Translations under genes and position numbers: made by a program
The notes under the pieces: generated by a model
What the model saw: only the letters and a program-made list of their open reading frames with translations
Database searches by the model: none
Told to the model about the DNA's origin: nothing
Shown: positions 32,601 to 43,480 of the stretch, piece after piece
Position numbering within the stretch: the stretch's first letter is position 1
Layout of the letters: each line of letters opens with the position of its first letter
Assembly: GCA_016584495.1 (NCBI GenBank)
Contig: WAID01000007.1
Coordinates: 661,001-725,000, forward strand
Length of the DNA stretch: 64,000 nt
Source: Celoporthe dispersa
Lineage: Eukaryota; Ascomycota; Sordariomycetes; Diaporthales; Cryphonectriaceae
Direction: 5' to 3'

Positions 32601-34096
32601 CTACTCCCCCCTGCCGGCTCTATACCTCCTGGGCTTGCTGCGGAAGTCCCTCGGCTTAGGGAACATCGACTGGTCCACCCACTTCCACCTTGGGTCCTCC
32701 ACGACGATCCGGCCCTCGGTGACCCTCCTCCACCATTCGCCCTCGAGGCAACCGGAGTCGGTCCGGGTCGGACTGGGGCTCTTGGCGGCCCCGTTCGGCT
32801 GCAGCGTGAAGGAGCTCACGTCCAGCATGGACCGGAGCCCCGAGACCGAGCCAGAGTGTGCGCGGTTAACGCTGCCACCGGCGGCTGAGGCAGGGGGCGG
32901 TGGAGGCGGCGGGGCGGGTGCCGCAGAACGTGGTGACGATGCGCTCGCGGGTGGAGGCGGTGGGGGCGGCGCCGCTGTTGGCGAGGTTGTCGTCCTTTCG
33001 GCGGCCGCGGCTGCTGTGGCGGCGCCCATGATGGCCTGGACAGCCATGCTAGGCGCGGCTGCCGAGGGGGGTGGTGGTGGAGGAGGCGCTGGCGACCGCT
33101 GCGGCGCTGGGGGCAGGCGAGGGGCAGAGGTAGGCGGCGGAGGCGGCGGCGCGGGTGGCAGGGAGGGCGCAGATATGGACGGCGGAGGGGGTGCCGGTGC
33201 ACCTGGTAGCGGGGGTGCGGATGTGGGCGCGGATGGCTTGCGGGAGTTGGGGAGCGGAGGTGGTTTCTTCCCCACGGGAGGCGGCACGGGCTTCATGGAG
33301 GCTGACGAGTGCGGACGGTCTGTGGCAGCTGGCCTCTTGAGGTTCGCCAGCGAGGGGTGGGCCGGCAGGGCTGGCACTGCGCGCCCTGGAACAGCCGGAG
33401 CAGCGGCTGCTGGCGGTCTAGGAGCCGACATGGCCGGAGGCTTCGGCGCTGAGGATCGGGATGACTCTGGGTCTGACAGATAGGATGCGTCTCGGTTCGC
33501 TGCACAACATCCTTCCGGTCAGTCCCCCTGTTATCGCGCCCAGAGGGCCAAGCAGGACCCAATAACAAATAAAAGACATACCTCCTGTGTCGACGCCCAC
33601 GCCGGTCTTTCGTAGTTTTGGCATTCCCCCCGCGAACAGGCCGCCCAGCTGCGGAGCGCTGTCCATGGCGGGAGCAGCGGGTGCGTCTCTGCTGCCCTGG
33701 TCACTGTTGCTCCTGGCCCTGTTCCCAGGCACAGGCGGTGCAAGTCCTCCTGGTGGTCTCGCCATGCCAGGTATGGGCGGTGCTCCCCCCAGCGGCGAGG
33801 GCCCAGCACTGCCGGATGCCTTGCCTACGACGGGAGCGGATCGGTCATTTGTCACGGCCTTCTTGAGGGCTTTCCCCTTGTTGATGTCGGCGAGAAGGGC
33901 TCCCTGGAATCACACCCGTCAGAGTAAGCAAGGGCCGTTCCAGGCACAAAAGACATTTCCACCATGGGAGACTTACCCTTCCGGATCCACCAGCAGGACG
34001 CGACGGGAGGCCACCAGGCGGCGGTGGAGGAGGAGGAGGGGGACCTCCTGACGCACCTGGCGGTGGAGGAGGAGGCGGTGGTGGAGGCGGCGGCAT
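32601..34096 (-). CDS. vrp1: Verprolin / WIP homologue (actin regulator)
   Basis: Binds actin and WASP (Las17/Bee1) to support Arp2/3-driven endocytosis and polar growth at cortical patches. Three exons, 33977-34096, 33582-33903 and 32601-33499, with phase-consistent GT-AG introns; 1341 nt gives 446 residues. The protein opens with poly-proline (residues 2-27). A WH2 actin-binding motif follows directly at exon 2 (GALLADINKGKALKKAVTND, about 41-60). The centre is a long chain of Pro runs and APPPPPPP SH3/profilin ligands. The C-terminus has the WASP-binding block of this family (WWRRVTEGRIVVEDPRWKW followed by FPKPRDF). Verprolin is usually 400-820 residues in fungi, so the length fits. It is divergently arranged with the gene at 35036. 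It marks the right border of the accessory island. Confidence 0.92.
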
Positions 34097-35035
34097 GGCG
34101 GGCTATTGTCCCTAGAGGCAGAGAACCTAAAGCTCAGGATATAGCTCTCCAAAGGAGGAGGAGAGATGGTGGGAGGAGACGGCAGACGATCTGGTCTGCT
34201 GCGCACGACAATGCTTCAAGCTGTGAGCGGGTCGGTTTCGTGATTGGAAATCGTCTGCGCCGTTGGACCAAGGACTTGTAAAGTTCTCGAGCGAGTGACT
34301 GCTGGGGAGCTGACGAGGAAGTAGGCGTCGAAGAAGGAGGAAGAGAGAGAGAGGGCGAATGTAGAGCAATCCAGTGCCAGCCTGACTCTATAGAACAGTA
34401 GTAAGGGATCAGGCTGAAGAGGGTCTGGTGTCGGTTGGACCGCAATGAACGAATGAATGGATTGGGGTGTTCGGGGTTCCAGGGTGTCGTCAGAGGTGTG
34501 GCGCAGTAGCTAGGCTCCAGCCACTGGCTTGGGCCAGGAGGAGGTGCCGGGGTGGGGGCCGGTTTCCTTCCGCTTGTGGCGTCACAGGCACTGCGAGGCC
34601 AAACTTCTCTTCCGTCCATTTGATACTTCTCATCTTCAAACACCGGCCACCACACACCGGAGAAGGCCAGACGGCATATCACCTTGTCAAATTGACTCAC
34701 GATCCCAACCACCTTCACGATTCACCCCCTAACCTATCTAGCATCCGCCTCAGTTCGTCGTGGCAGACAGAGGAAGAGAAGACCCCAACGCGGAGAAATC
34801 GACGGTCTGGCAGTTGGCAGACTTTATTCCAAGAATCGTCCTGGCTCATCAGCTCGAACGACGACGCAGACACCTAGAGATAACTCCTTTGAGCTCCACC
34901 ACCAGATGATGAATGGCGAGACGGTTCAGCTAAAGTGACCTTCCCTTCGGCCAAGCCTCGCAGTCTCCTCCTTGCCCTCAGACCAGGCATTCCTCACCAC
35001 CGTCGTGCCTCCACCTCTCAAGTCACCACTTCAGG
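34097..35035. promoter_or_regulatory. Divergent promoter between verprolin and the mitochondrial protein gene
   Basis: 940 bp with no gene. CT/AG-rich tracts near 34330-34360 and a pyrimidine-rich leader before 35036 fit promoter and 5' UTR sequence. Confidence 0.5.
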
Positions 35036-36403
35036 ATGCGGCTGCCCGTCATGACGAGGCGGTGTCTGGCCTCGCGAGACAATCCAAGATTCCGGCAGAT
35101 TCATGAGTGTCTCGCTGTTCAGCCGCACCTCTCTTCCCTCCACCTCGCCAAGCGCTCCATCGCAGCACTTGGCGCGGCAGGTTCAATAGTCAAGCCGTGC
35201 CCAGCAGGGCCCAGAACAGGCTTGACTCACAGGGCGGGCGTCTCTTGGTCGAGATCCTATCGATTTGGGACGCCAAAGGCAGGGAAGAATTCAGAGACTG
35301 AGCCCGCCCACGGCAGCGCTTTCAACAAGCACGGACTCCCAACCCCTCCTGACCTGGGCCCGGCCTCGCGCGGGAGAGCAGATGCCGCCATCACCGCCGC
35401 CGATCATGCCAAGGACCAGCTCCTTGCTCGGAATGGAGCTCCTCCTGAGCACGACGTGCTTACCGCCCTTCTCCAGTGTAACAGGGCGGCCAGCGTCGCC
35501 CTCAACGCACCCTTAAATCAGGCTTCCAACAAGGCATCCGAGTCAGATACCGCAGCGTCCTCTCTCCTGTCTCTGGATAGATCCGCAGCCAAGACCGCAC
35601 AGCACTTGGCTGCCGAAAGCGCCAGCAGCTCCCCATCGAGCGACGCGATCGATCACATATCCCAGGTGGCCTTCGAGGTCGTCTCTCATCCCTCGGTCCT
35701 TATCACGCCCCGGGTCTTGGAAGCTTACGTCGTCATACAAGCACGGCTTGGCAGAGCAGAGACCCTCCCGTACGTGCTCAGCTTGTACGCCACGAAACCC
35801 AGGCCCAATGGCAGGACTGGCTCTATCGAGTACGTGCAGCAGGACCCAGACAAAGCCGCAAATGCTGTCGATCCCACTATCGTCGAGAAGGCGCTGGACG
35901 CTGCGATCGAGGCCAAGAACCTGGACGCGGCCATCGGCGTCATCGAGAACACCTACGCCACCAGGGCTTTCATCAGACAGAAAGTTCTGAGGAGAGGTCT
36001 CCTCCCTGTCTCGGCCGCTGCCAGTGCGCCATTAGCCGTGTACCTCATGGCCTCGAACCTCGCGCACCTGCAGACTTCCTTCGACCAGGGGACGGCAACC
36101 GCTGTGGCGACTGCTGGCATGCTGGCTTATGTTGGGTTCACGGGGTCCATGGGCCTCCTGGCCGTTCTCACGCAGAACGACCACATGAAGCGCGTAACAT
36201 GGGCTCCGGGGATCACATTGAGGGAACGCTGGCTGCATGAGGAAGAGCGGGCGGCTCTCGACAAGGTTGCCTGCTCCTTTGGTTTCTCTCAGATGCAGCG
36301 GTTCGGCGAGGAGGAAGGGTCCGAATTCCAAGCACTCCGCCAGTTTGTCCTGAGGAAAGGGATGGTCCTGGACCGCGTCGAGTTGATGGAAGGAATGAGC
36401 TGA
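35036..36403 (+). CDS. Conserved fungal mitochondrial membrane protein, unknown function
   Basis: Intronless, 455 residues. The N-terminus is Arg/Ser/His-rich, lacks acidic residues (MRLPVMTRRCLASRDNPRF) and runs to about residue 75, as expected of a long mitochondrial presequence. A helical middle follows. A region with ALDAAIEAKNLDAAIGVIE (about 285-303) recalls helical-hairpin repeats. Two hydrophobic segments follow at about 322-344 (PVSAAASAPLAVYLMASNLA) and 357-380 (AVATAGMLAYVGFTGSMGLL), then a soluble C-terminus with TWAPGITLRERWLHEEE. The likely location is the mitochondrial inner membrane (inference). I do not recognise a named family. The first ATG is used; a second Met occurs six codons later. 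Confidence 0.8.
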   Translation: MRLPVMTRRCLASRDNPRFRQIHECLAVQPHLSSLHLAKRSIAALGAAGSIVKPCPAGPRTGLTHRAGVSWSRSYRFGTPKAGKNSETEPAHGSAFNKHGLPTPPDLGPASRGRADAAITAADHAKDQLLARNGAPPEHDVLTALLQCNRAASVALNAPLNQASNKASESDTAASSLLSLDRSAAKTAQHLAAESASSSPSSDAIDHISQVAFEVVSHPSVLITPRVLEAYVVIQARLGRAETLPYVLSLYATKPRPNGRTGSIEYVQQDPDKAANAVDPTIVEKALDAAIEAKNLDAAIGVIENTYATRAFIRQKVLRRGLLPVSAAASAPLAVYLMASNLAHLQTSFDQGTATAVATAGMLAYVGFTGSMGLLAVLTQNDHMKRVTWAPGITLRERWLHEEERAALDKVACSFGFSQMQRFGEEEGSEFQALRQFVLRKGMVLDRVELMEGMS

Positions 36404-36469
36404 GGCGGCTCCTACCTTATGCGCGACATTGAGATTCCTACTGCAGCAACGGCAAACGAGAGCAGTACT

Positions 36470-36500
<31 letters not shown>

Positions 36501-37464
36501 GCGTGGCTGGGAAGAAGCATTTCCAGATCCTGGGGAGCTCGGCCTCCGTGCCGACATCTCTGCTTCCGTTGGATACCGGGAATACCACAAGAGGGGACGG
36601 CGAGAGGATGAGTCCTAATTAGCAGACAGTGACTGGACGCCATGGACGCCTGGGGGAACCCTTTGGTCTCACACTCGAGAGGGGTCAAAGCTAAGGCTGT
36701 TGTCGACAGTGGGCCTTCCAGCTACCGTCCCGTCCCCCTCCCCCCCCTGAGTCGAGACTTGGCATCGGGATGTTTGCGCATCTCTGCCCGAAACAGACAC
36801 ACTGGCTTGGTGAAGGAGGCTGAGTTCCTTCGCTAACGTTAGCTCTGGAGAAGGCAGAGCTGGGTCGGGCATCGTTGACTTCTCAATGACCCGACTGGAG
36901 CTCATCGAGGAGGTGGTCTAGCAAGGCAAGGGCTACCACGGCACGCCGCCAGTGGTGGCTACTGGATTTAGTGTCGCCTTGACGGGGAAACCGTCGCTTT
37001 TGCACATTTCACAATGTTATACATGCCCAGCCTTCATTCTTCCACTTGCCACCTGCTACCGGCTCAATCAATGTATTTGTTATATCAATCCCGTACCCTC
37101 TGAGAAACATCCACCCTCCTCCTCCTTGCTATCTCATGACCATGACGAGTGGTCCGGCCGTCTTCCTCAACCACACAAGTCTCCCTCTACCAACAGCTTC
37201 TTGCACCTACGTACCACCTACTACCCCGCTCTATTCCAACCACCTAACCTCGAGCCGTCGCGCTATCACCTTTCCACCGTCGAGCCGTCGCAGCGTCGTT
37301 GTTCCTACAAGGCAGACCGTCTTCTTCTGGCCCGAGTCTAGAGGCCGGCGAGGGCCGAGGTGCAGCTATATAGGACAAATGATATCCCCTGTCTAAGTGG
37401 TGATCTTTTGGTGGTTTTTTTTTTCTCCCTTGGGTGCCATTGTCGAAAGAGGCCAGCCGAAAAT
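36404..37464. other. Intergenic, with a (TCG)n repeat and a CT-rich leader
   Basis: Tandem gene pair on the plus strand. The 3' flank of the first gene holds the trinucleotide repeat. 37060-37460 is pyrimidine-rich, the likely promoter and 5' UTR of the four-TM gene. No additional gene. Confidence 0.5.
36471..36499. repeat. (TCG)n trinucleotide repeat
   Basis: About ten uninterrupted TCG units lie 70 bp after the stop codon of the mitochondrial protein gene, so probably in its 3' UTR. Confidence 0.9.
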
Positions 37465-38716
37465 ATGGCGGCCGACATCGAGTCCATTCAACAACTGGCA
37501 AACATGGGAGAGAAGGAGCGGCAGTGCGAATACTACGGAAGCTTCATGCACCACCTGAGCCGGCCAGAGGCGGAGGCAATGTACTGGTGCTTGTTCTTCC
37601 TCGTGCTCTGTCTCCTGTTCAGCGCCTCGTGGTACTACGGCAGGGTCATGGAACGCATCGAGCATATGAGGGTGGCAGACAGACAGCGGAAGCAACTGAT
37701 ACACTGGTGTTTCTACAAGACCCTGGCCTGTGGCTTCGTCAGCCTCGCCGCCGCCATCCTCGAGGTCTTTGTCCTGCTCACACTCCAGTTCTGTGACCAC
37801 GAGCCGCTCGCGAGTCTCTACTGGTCCAACTGGACCGTGCTCCAGGTGGGTGCTGTTGTTGCCATGTTTGGCATCTGTCTCCACGTGCGACACATGATCA
37901 AGGGCAGACGCCATCCGCCCTGGGCACTTGCACTCGGTACGCCCGTGCTGGTCGTTGCGGGCCTCGGCCACTACTTTCAGGGGAAGGTTAAGAGCAAGGC
38001 GAGAAGTGTCGGCCGAAACCTCAGGAGCCGCAGCAACAGCCGCAGGTCTAGGGGCCGATCCCGCGACGAGCCACTGAGCAAGGTGTGAGTAGTTATCATC
38101 AAAATCATCATCATCATCATCATCATCATGAGGGTGTGATCGCGGCCGTGCTGTTACGCGCAAGGTGATTCTCGTGTCTGTCGGCTGACTCTCTGCGCAA
38201 TCTAGGTCCACCACCCCTCGGGATGCCAGTACCGACTCCAGTGACCCTTCGCCTGCCACTGATGATGATACGCCGACTGTCTATACAGAAGTGTCAGATA
38301 ATTTCAACGCCAAAGTTGTAGGCTACACCAAAGAAGGGGACGTCATCATCAGGCTAGCACCTAGTATCTCATCGGAGTTCAAGACGAGAGTCAAGGGACA
38401 CACTGGTAGTATCAGGTGGGACGAGCCCACCCCACGGACGCGTGCCCCTCAGGCAGACGGACCGCAGACACCAACAACGCATCCGAGGGCTGAAACACCC
38501 AGAGAGCGGTCATCCTCCAGTGTCACCTCGAAGGGGAAGGAGGCGGAGCCAACCTTTCGACACGCGGAGCGCATTCGCTCAGACGAGGAGAGCATCGTTA
38601 GTAACCGGTCTGCCGACATGACCGACTCAGACTCAAAGACGGGCAGGGAAGAAATAGGCATTGCCCACCGCACGCCTGGTGTGGACGAGAAGCACTCGGA
38701 CGACCTGGCGGGATAG
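37465..38716 (+). CDS. Four-transmembrane-helix protein, unknown function
   Basis: Two exons, 37465-38084 and 38206-38716, joined AAGGT|GTGAGT ... TCTAG|G, give 376 residues. The N-terminal cytosolic stretch is about 40 residues. Four hydrophobic helices follow: about 44-63 (YWCLFFLVLCLLFSASWYYG), 85-110 (including SLAAAILEVFVLLTLQF), 122-142 (TVLQVGAVVAMFGICLHV) and 150-169 (WALALGTPVLVVAGLGHYF). Then comes an Arg/Ser-rich segment (SRSNSRRSRGRSRDE) and a hydrophilic tail of about 170 residues rich in Ser, Thr, Glu and Arg, probably phosphorylated (inference). No catalytic motif was recognised. The intron carries an (ATC)n microsatellite. The first exon alone has a stop right after the junction, so intron retention would give a tailless 207-residue form. 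Confidence 0.8.
38104..38129. repeat. (ATC)n microsatellite inside an intron
   Basis: About nine ATC units lie within the 121-nt intron of the four-TM gene, between donor and branch region. Confidence 0.9.
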
Positions 38717-40145
38717 GCGAGGGTAGCCGCCTGAGAACGACGAGCTCAAAGAGGAGGGATACCCTGCGGCGACAGATTGGTGTAGCACATGCAGCAGCGG
38801 GTTGGAATTTTGATGCTTTATTACGAATCCCTTCTTGCCCCGAGCCAATCCTACTTCGATCTCGGCCGTGGATTCTCAGATCTCACGGTCTGCATTCTAG
38901 TTACGATACCAGGCGCGAGCTCTCACTGCCAACACCATTGGATTTTTCAAGTACAGTATCACTTTCTGACAGAAACTACATTCGAGACTCAACAATATCA
39001 AAATACCTCTGGCCAACAGACCCAAAAAGGCCCTCGTGCCAGTGCCAGGCTCTCGCTGAATGACCCCCCCCCGGCCCCCGTCGTGATAAGGAAATACCAC
39101 CCAACCGCCTCTCGAAATGCCTCTGAATGAGGCTCTGCTAACCAGCCAGCCGTCTTGGCCTTTTTAAGGTGCCGCCTGCCCGCAAACCATACTTCACCCG
39201 AGAGAACCTTGCCTGGCACGCACCAGCTATCAACTCCTCTCATCCTCGATCCGGATCCCCCAAGCGCCCGTCAACACCAGGTCCTCGGCTCCATGTTACA
39301 GCCCAAACTCCACCTTCCAGCTCGTGTAGACAAGACCTCGAATCTAGTGTGTTCTTTCTCTTCATCGCATCCACCGCCTGGGAGCCCCTCGCATACCCCC
39401 CCCGCCGAGCCTGGCTTGGCTATGTCTTGTCCGCATGCCCGCGCTGCTTCCCGGCACTGCACGAGCAACGGCAGGCTTGGCGATGGCAGTTGGTAGTTGG
39501 GTGTGTATTAATAATAATAATCAAAACAAGGGTAGGCTTATCGAGGCAGAGAGGGCGAGTTCTTGGCAGTATTGCGATCTGCGTTGGGTAGGGAAGACTC
39601 ATCTCTTGTCGGATCTCCAGAGAGCCGTCAGTGCGCCGCTTGATTCAGTCGGAGGGGTTGTCCTAAGGTTGCCAGAGTTGGGCTGGGCTTGCGTCAGGGA
39701 TCAATGGCTGGTGGGCAGTTCCGGTGGGCGGATGTTGGTCATAGATCTTGTCTGGATTCACTGCGAGTCCTGAGGCCTCCATCACACTAGATAAAACCCG
39801 TCGATCCCAAGGCCTATGCTGCTGTCTATTAAATGTATGGATTTTGTTGGCCTTTTCTTCCCTTTGAATGGCCCGTTCTGGTGAGATACTCTCAATCTCT
39901 TCTATAATGATCTCGCTAGGATAAGGGCCTAAGCCAGAGCCTCCTCTCAGGCTGGTCAAACCTCTTTTTTTTTCTTCTCTCTCTCTCTCTTTCTTCCTTC
40001 TCTGCGACAGATGTCTGTGAGCCCGTGGTCCCAAGAGCTCGAGGCTTCTTCCTCCTCCGTGATCACCACTTGCGAGACTGCCCCACCGTAGCATGGCTTG
40101 ACAACCACCTTTTGGCATAATGAACTCCCCCACCCGACCGGGGGC
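38717..40145. other. Convergent intergenic region, 1.4 kb, no gene seen
   Basis: Lies between the 3' ends of the four-TM gene and the CHORD gene. It contains short C-runs near 39062, a TAA-rich word at 39510 and a CT tract at about 39963-40000. No supported ORF. Confidence 0.5.
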
Positions 40146-41412
40146 TTACTGCACCACCTTTCCGGCCCGGCCAACTTGTAGTATTTCTCCGGTCGGGCGG
40201 TCGTCAGCCCGCAGGACGGGCCAGGAGCTCACCTCAGCCTTGGCGAGCGTCACCTCGAGCTTGGTGCCGAGGATCTTGAACGTCGTCTTGGCCGTGTCGA
40301 TGCTGCCGAACAGGGGCACCTCGGCCCGGTATCGCTTGGGGGGGCTGTCTGTGGTGGGCAGGTCGAGCTGGACGGACGATTCTGTGAAGGCGACCTTTGC
40401 TGTGTCCTTGTTGATTTTCTTGAGGAAGAAGGAGGCGATGACGCTGCCTGGCGTCTGGTAGAAGTCGGTCCTGTTGATGGCTGGTTAGCATTTCATCCCC
40501 GGCGGAGGCCTGCAGAGATCAAGAGGCAAGCCCAAAACGGGTCTTGCTCGGGATCATAGAAGACACGATCCTCAAGGTAGACAGGTCACAATCGTGACCA
40601 CCATCCGGCGAGTCCAAGTCTCCAGACAAGGGGCCCGCCCTGCCGTCTTCCCTTCTCGTCCCGGAACCCTGTACTCACCGCACGGTCTCCAGCAGCTCCT
40701 CGGCCCCCTTGGCACCCGCCTTCTCCTTCTTCCCACTGCCGACAAACAGGTGCCGCGCCTTCGTCTTGCACCCCTCGATCTTCATAAAGTCGTCAAAGTC
40801 CAGCACGCGCCTCTTGCAGCACGTGTACCCCTTGCTGCCCTCGTGGAAGATGGGCACGCCAGGGTGATGCACGCAGCTCTCCTGGGCCGCCCGCCCCGCG
40901 CCCTTGCTGTAGCTGGCCCCGCACGCCCGCCTCCTACACGTGCGCCCGTCGGGGATCTCGAGGGCAGGGTCGTCGTCGTCGGACTCGGGGGGCGGGGGCG
41001 GGGGTGTCGCGGACGGCGTGGCCGGGTTGATCGGGGCGCGGGGCATGGCTGGGCCCGAGGTGTCGGCGGCCTGCTTCAGCACGGCGGGGTCTGAGGGCGC
41101 CTCTTTCTTCTCGACCGCGGGCGGCAGGTCGGTGGTGCTGTGCTTGCCCTCTGTGCAGGGCTCGATCGACAGAAACTCGTCGAACGTGAGGACGCGGGGC
41201 TTGCAGCACTTCCATCCTGTCAGGTGGCCGGAGGGTGGTCAGCCTCTTGGGTTCTCCGGCCCTGTCCTCCCTGGTCCCCAGCTGTCTGTGCATGGAGGGG
41301 CCTCACCTTTCTGGCCTTCGTGGAAAACTGGTGGGCCTGGGTGGTAGCGGCACACCTCGTCCGCGTCGGTGAACGTCTTCTCGCAGCCGCGATGGACGCA
41401 CTTTTGGGCCAT
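40146..41412 (-). CDS. CHORD and CS domain protein (Rar1/CHORDC1-type Hsp90 co-chaperone)
   Basis: Homologue of metazoan CHORDC1 (melusin family) and Aspergillus nidulans ChpA. It acts in the cytosol as an Hsp90/Sgt1-linked co-chaperone. Three exons, 41307-41412, 40679-41216 and 40146-40470, with GT-AG introns and consistent phases; 969 nt gives 322 residues. CHORD-I covers about 4-62: CVHRGCEKTF, CRYHPGPPVFHEG, then WKCCKPR with the closing Cys/His. CHORD-II covers about 125-185: CRRRACGASY, CVHHPGVPIFHEG, YTCCKRRVLDFDDF. The Zn ligands (six Cys, two His per module) are all present. The C-terminal CS/p23-like domain covers about 215-312 and includes VQLDLPTTDSPPKRYRAEVP and the end WPVLRA. 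The linker has a poly-Pro/poly-Asp stretch. Same two-CHORD plus CS layout as animals and fungi; plant Rar1 lacks the CS. Confidence 0.95.
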
Positions 41413-42626
41413 CGTGAAGGGGTGTATTTTTGTACTGTAGACACAGCAAGGAAGGAATCTTGGGAGAGGCTCTCGTCGGGGGTCGGTTGGGCACAGCGTT
41501 ATAGAGTTGTGTGTGGCTTTAGTTTGGAGGCTGGAGTCAGAGTGTTCTTCTTGTCGTTACGTTTAATCCAGAAGATTCTACATGGCAGCTCTTGAGAGCT
41601 GCCCCCCCCTGTCACGGACGACAAAACGACGTGGGGTAGCGGGGCAGCCCAAGAGACCCCTGCACGCCCAGCCGTTGAAACTACCGCAGTAATATTGTAT
41701 ACAGGTACTTTGTACAGCAGCACACCCACTCTTTCTCCTCTTGGTCTTTCTGTTCCTCTCTGCAAGATAGAGTATGAATTTATGGTTATCTGTAGCCAGT
41801 GACGTAGAACCACCGTAGCACCAAAGTGAGAGAGGGTACAGCCGCTGCAACAGTGGACAGTTTGGTTTATACAAGCAAGTAATTGGTTCCCAAGAAGGCT
41901 ATAATATGCATCCGAATATTAATTCTTTCTAACTTGATGGGAAGTACTTCGATATGTAATATTGAGCCAACTTTGAGTTCCAAGGTTGTACAAACAAGCA
42001 TACAAGTTAACATATTATTAAAAGGCCTGTCTGAGTTGTACTCACATGCCGGTTAGTACAGTATGCTGATCTTGTTAGAATTCCTAGTGTTAAAAAAAGA
42101 ATCAAGGCCTCGTGGTATTGTCATAGCCCAGACACTACGAGACTGAGACATTGAACCATCTCGATAATGTAAATCAGACTCCGATACCTGACTATGGTCA
42201 GCTTGGACCTCTTGCAAGGCCCCATGATGTCCATTGAGGGTAGTTTTCACATATCGGACATTAATATCACCAGTGCGAAGTAATTCTCCATCTTCTCGGG
42301 ATCTCTCGCAGCTTAATGTGAGTATACCTGGGCTTTCTGTAGCAGATAGTGCCTTGATCACACATTTGCTTACAGATATATAAGAGAGAGAGAGAGAGAG
42401 AAAAGAGATTCAACATGATATGGGTTTGCCAAAGTCAAAGTACAGATATTCCCGTGACCCCTCCGGAACCGCTGTCTACTCCGATGCGGGGCTGCCTACA
42501 AGTTGACTACCCAGGCGCCCCCTTATCTCAATCAAGGTCGAGTACAAGTCCCGCCTCTGTTTCCAAACACCTCACCACCCAGTCCACAACCCAGACTCAT
42601 CCCCGCCACCAAGAACATCAAAAAGG
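41413..42626. promoter_or_regulatory. Divergent region between the CHORD and cupin genes, with an AT-rich core
   Basis: 1.2 kb. The core 41880-42410 is markedly AT-rich and holds one minus-strand frame of about 100 codons (42053-42361, begins only at GTG, no domain). A (GA)n tract lies at about 42391-42411. Pyrimidine-rich sequence precedes the cupin start. No certain gene. Confidence 0.45.
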
Positions 42627-43301
42627 ATGGTCCAGGTCAAGAAATACCACCTCCCCCCGACAGACCTCATCCCCAACTCCCCCCACCCCCTCCTCCACTA
42701 CCCAGCCATCCTCCCCGAGGCCGACCTCACCCCAACCAGGGTCCACGACCTCTTCACCACCAACGGCTGGGAGCCCCAGTGGATCTACCGCTACGGCCCC
42801 ACCCAGCCCTCACACTACCACACCCGCACTCACGAGGCCATGGCCGTCCTCTCCGGCACCGCCACTATCCGCCTCGGCGTGGCCGACACGGACCCGGGCC
42901 TGGAGCGCAACACCCACGGCCCTGCCCGCGAGGAAGGCGGAGTCGAGGTTCAGGCGCAGGCCGGAGACGTGTTTGTGCTTCCTGCGGGTACGGCACACAA
43001 GACGTTTGACGTCCGGCCGGAGGGGGAGTTTGCGCTGCTCACGCCGGGGGACGGGCATGGGGTGAGGGTGGAGGATGGGGATGGGGACGGGGACAGGGGC
43101 GTGCGGGCTGTGCTGGACGGGGTGAGGGTGTCTGGGTTTACGATGATGGGGGCGTATCCTGCCGGGGGTGGAGCTTGGGATTTTGCGGTGGGCGGCGATA
43201 CGAGCAGAGGGGAGTATGAGATGGTGTGGGCTGTGCCGAAGCCTGAGAGGGACCCGGTGTTGGGAAAGGCGGAGGAGGGTCTTTGCGGGCAGTGGAAGTG
43301 A
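42627..43301 (+). CDS. Cupin-domain protein (YjlB-like)
   Basis: Intronless, 224 residues, predicted cytosolic beta-barrel metal-binding protein. Cupin motif 1 is SHYHTRTHEAMAVLSG with His63, His65 and Glu70. Motif 2 is GDVFVLPAGTAH ending at His124. All four usual metal ligands are therefore present. The N-terminus contains an NSPHPLLHY segment like bacterial YjlB proteins. A loop carries a short Asp-Gly repeat (DGDGDGD) encoded by a GATGGG tract. The reaction is unknown; related single-cupin proteins include dioxygenases, isomerases and regulatory sugar-binding forms. It ends 180 bp from the 3' end of the convergent sugar transporter gene. Confidence 0.88.
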   Translation: MVQVKKYHLPPTDLIPNSPHPLLHYPAILPEADLTPTRVHDLFTTNGWEPQWIYRYGPTQPSHYHTRTHEAMAVLSGTATIRLGVADTDPGLERNTHGPAREEGGVEVQAQAGDVFVLPAGTAHKTFDVRPEGEFALLTPGDGHGVRVEDGDGDGDRGVRAVLDGVRVSGFTMMGAYPAGGGAWDFAVGGDTSRGEYEMVWAVPKPERDPVLGKAEEGLCGQWK

Positions 43302-43480
43302 ACAGGTGCGAGGTAGAGGTGGTGTATGTCTACATGTCATTGCTAAGACGGCTGGCAGGCTTCGTCCTCGCCCCTGAGCACAATTCTTCCTTCCTCAGGA
43401 TACATTATCAGTCTAGACCATCAACCTGTCGCCGTCAACAGGGCTTTCGTCACCACTCGTAGGAGGAGACCCCGGCCTGC

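Noticed and set aside
42053..42361. 102-codon minus-strand frame in the AT-rich cupin promoter
   Set aside because: Starts only with GTG and has no recognisable domain; could be a relic but not supportable as a gene.
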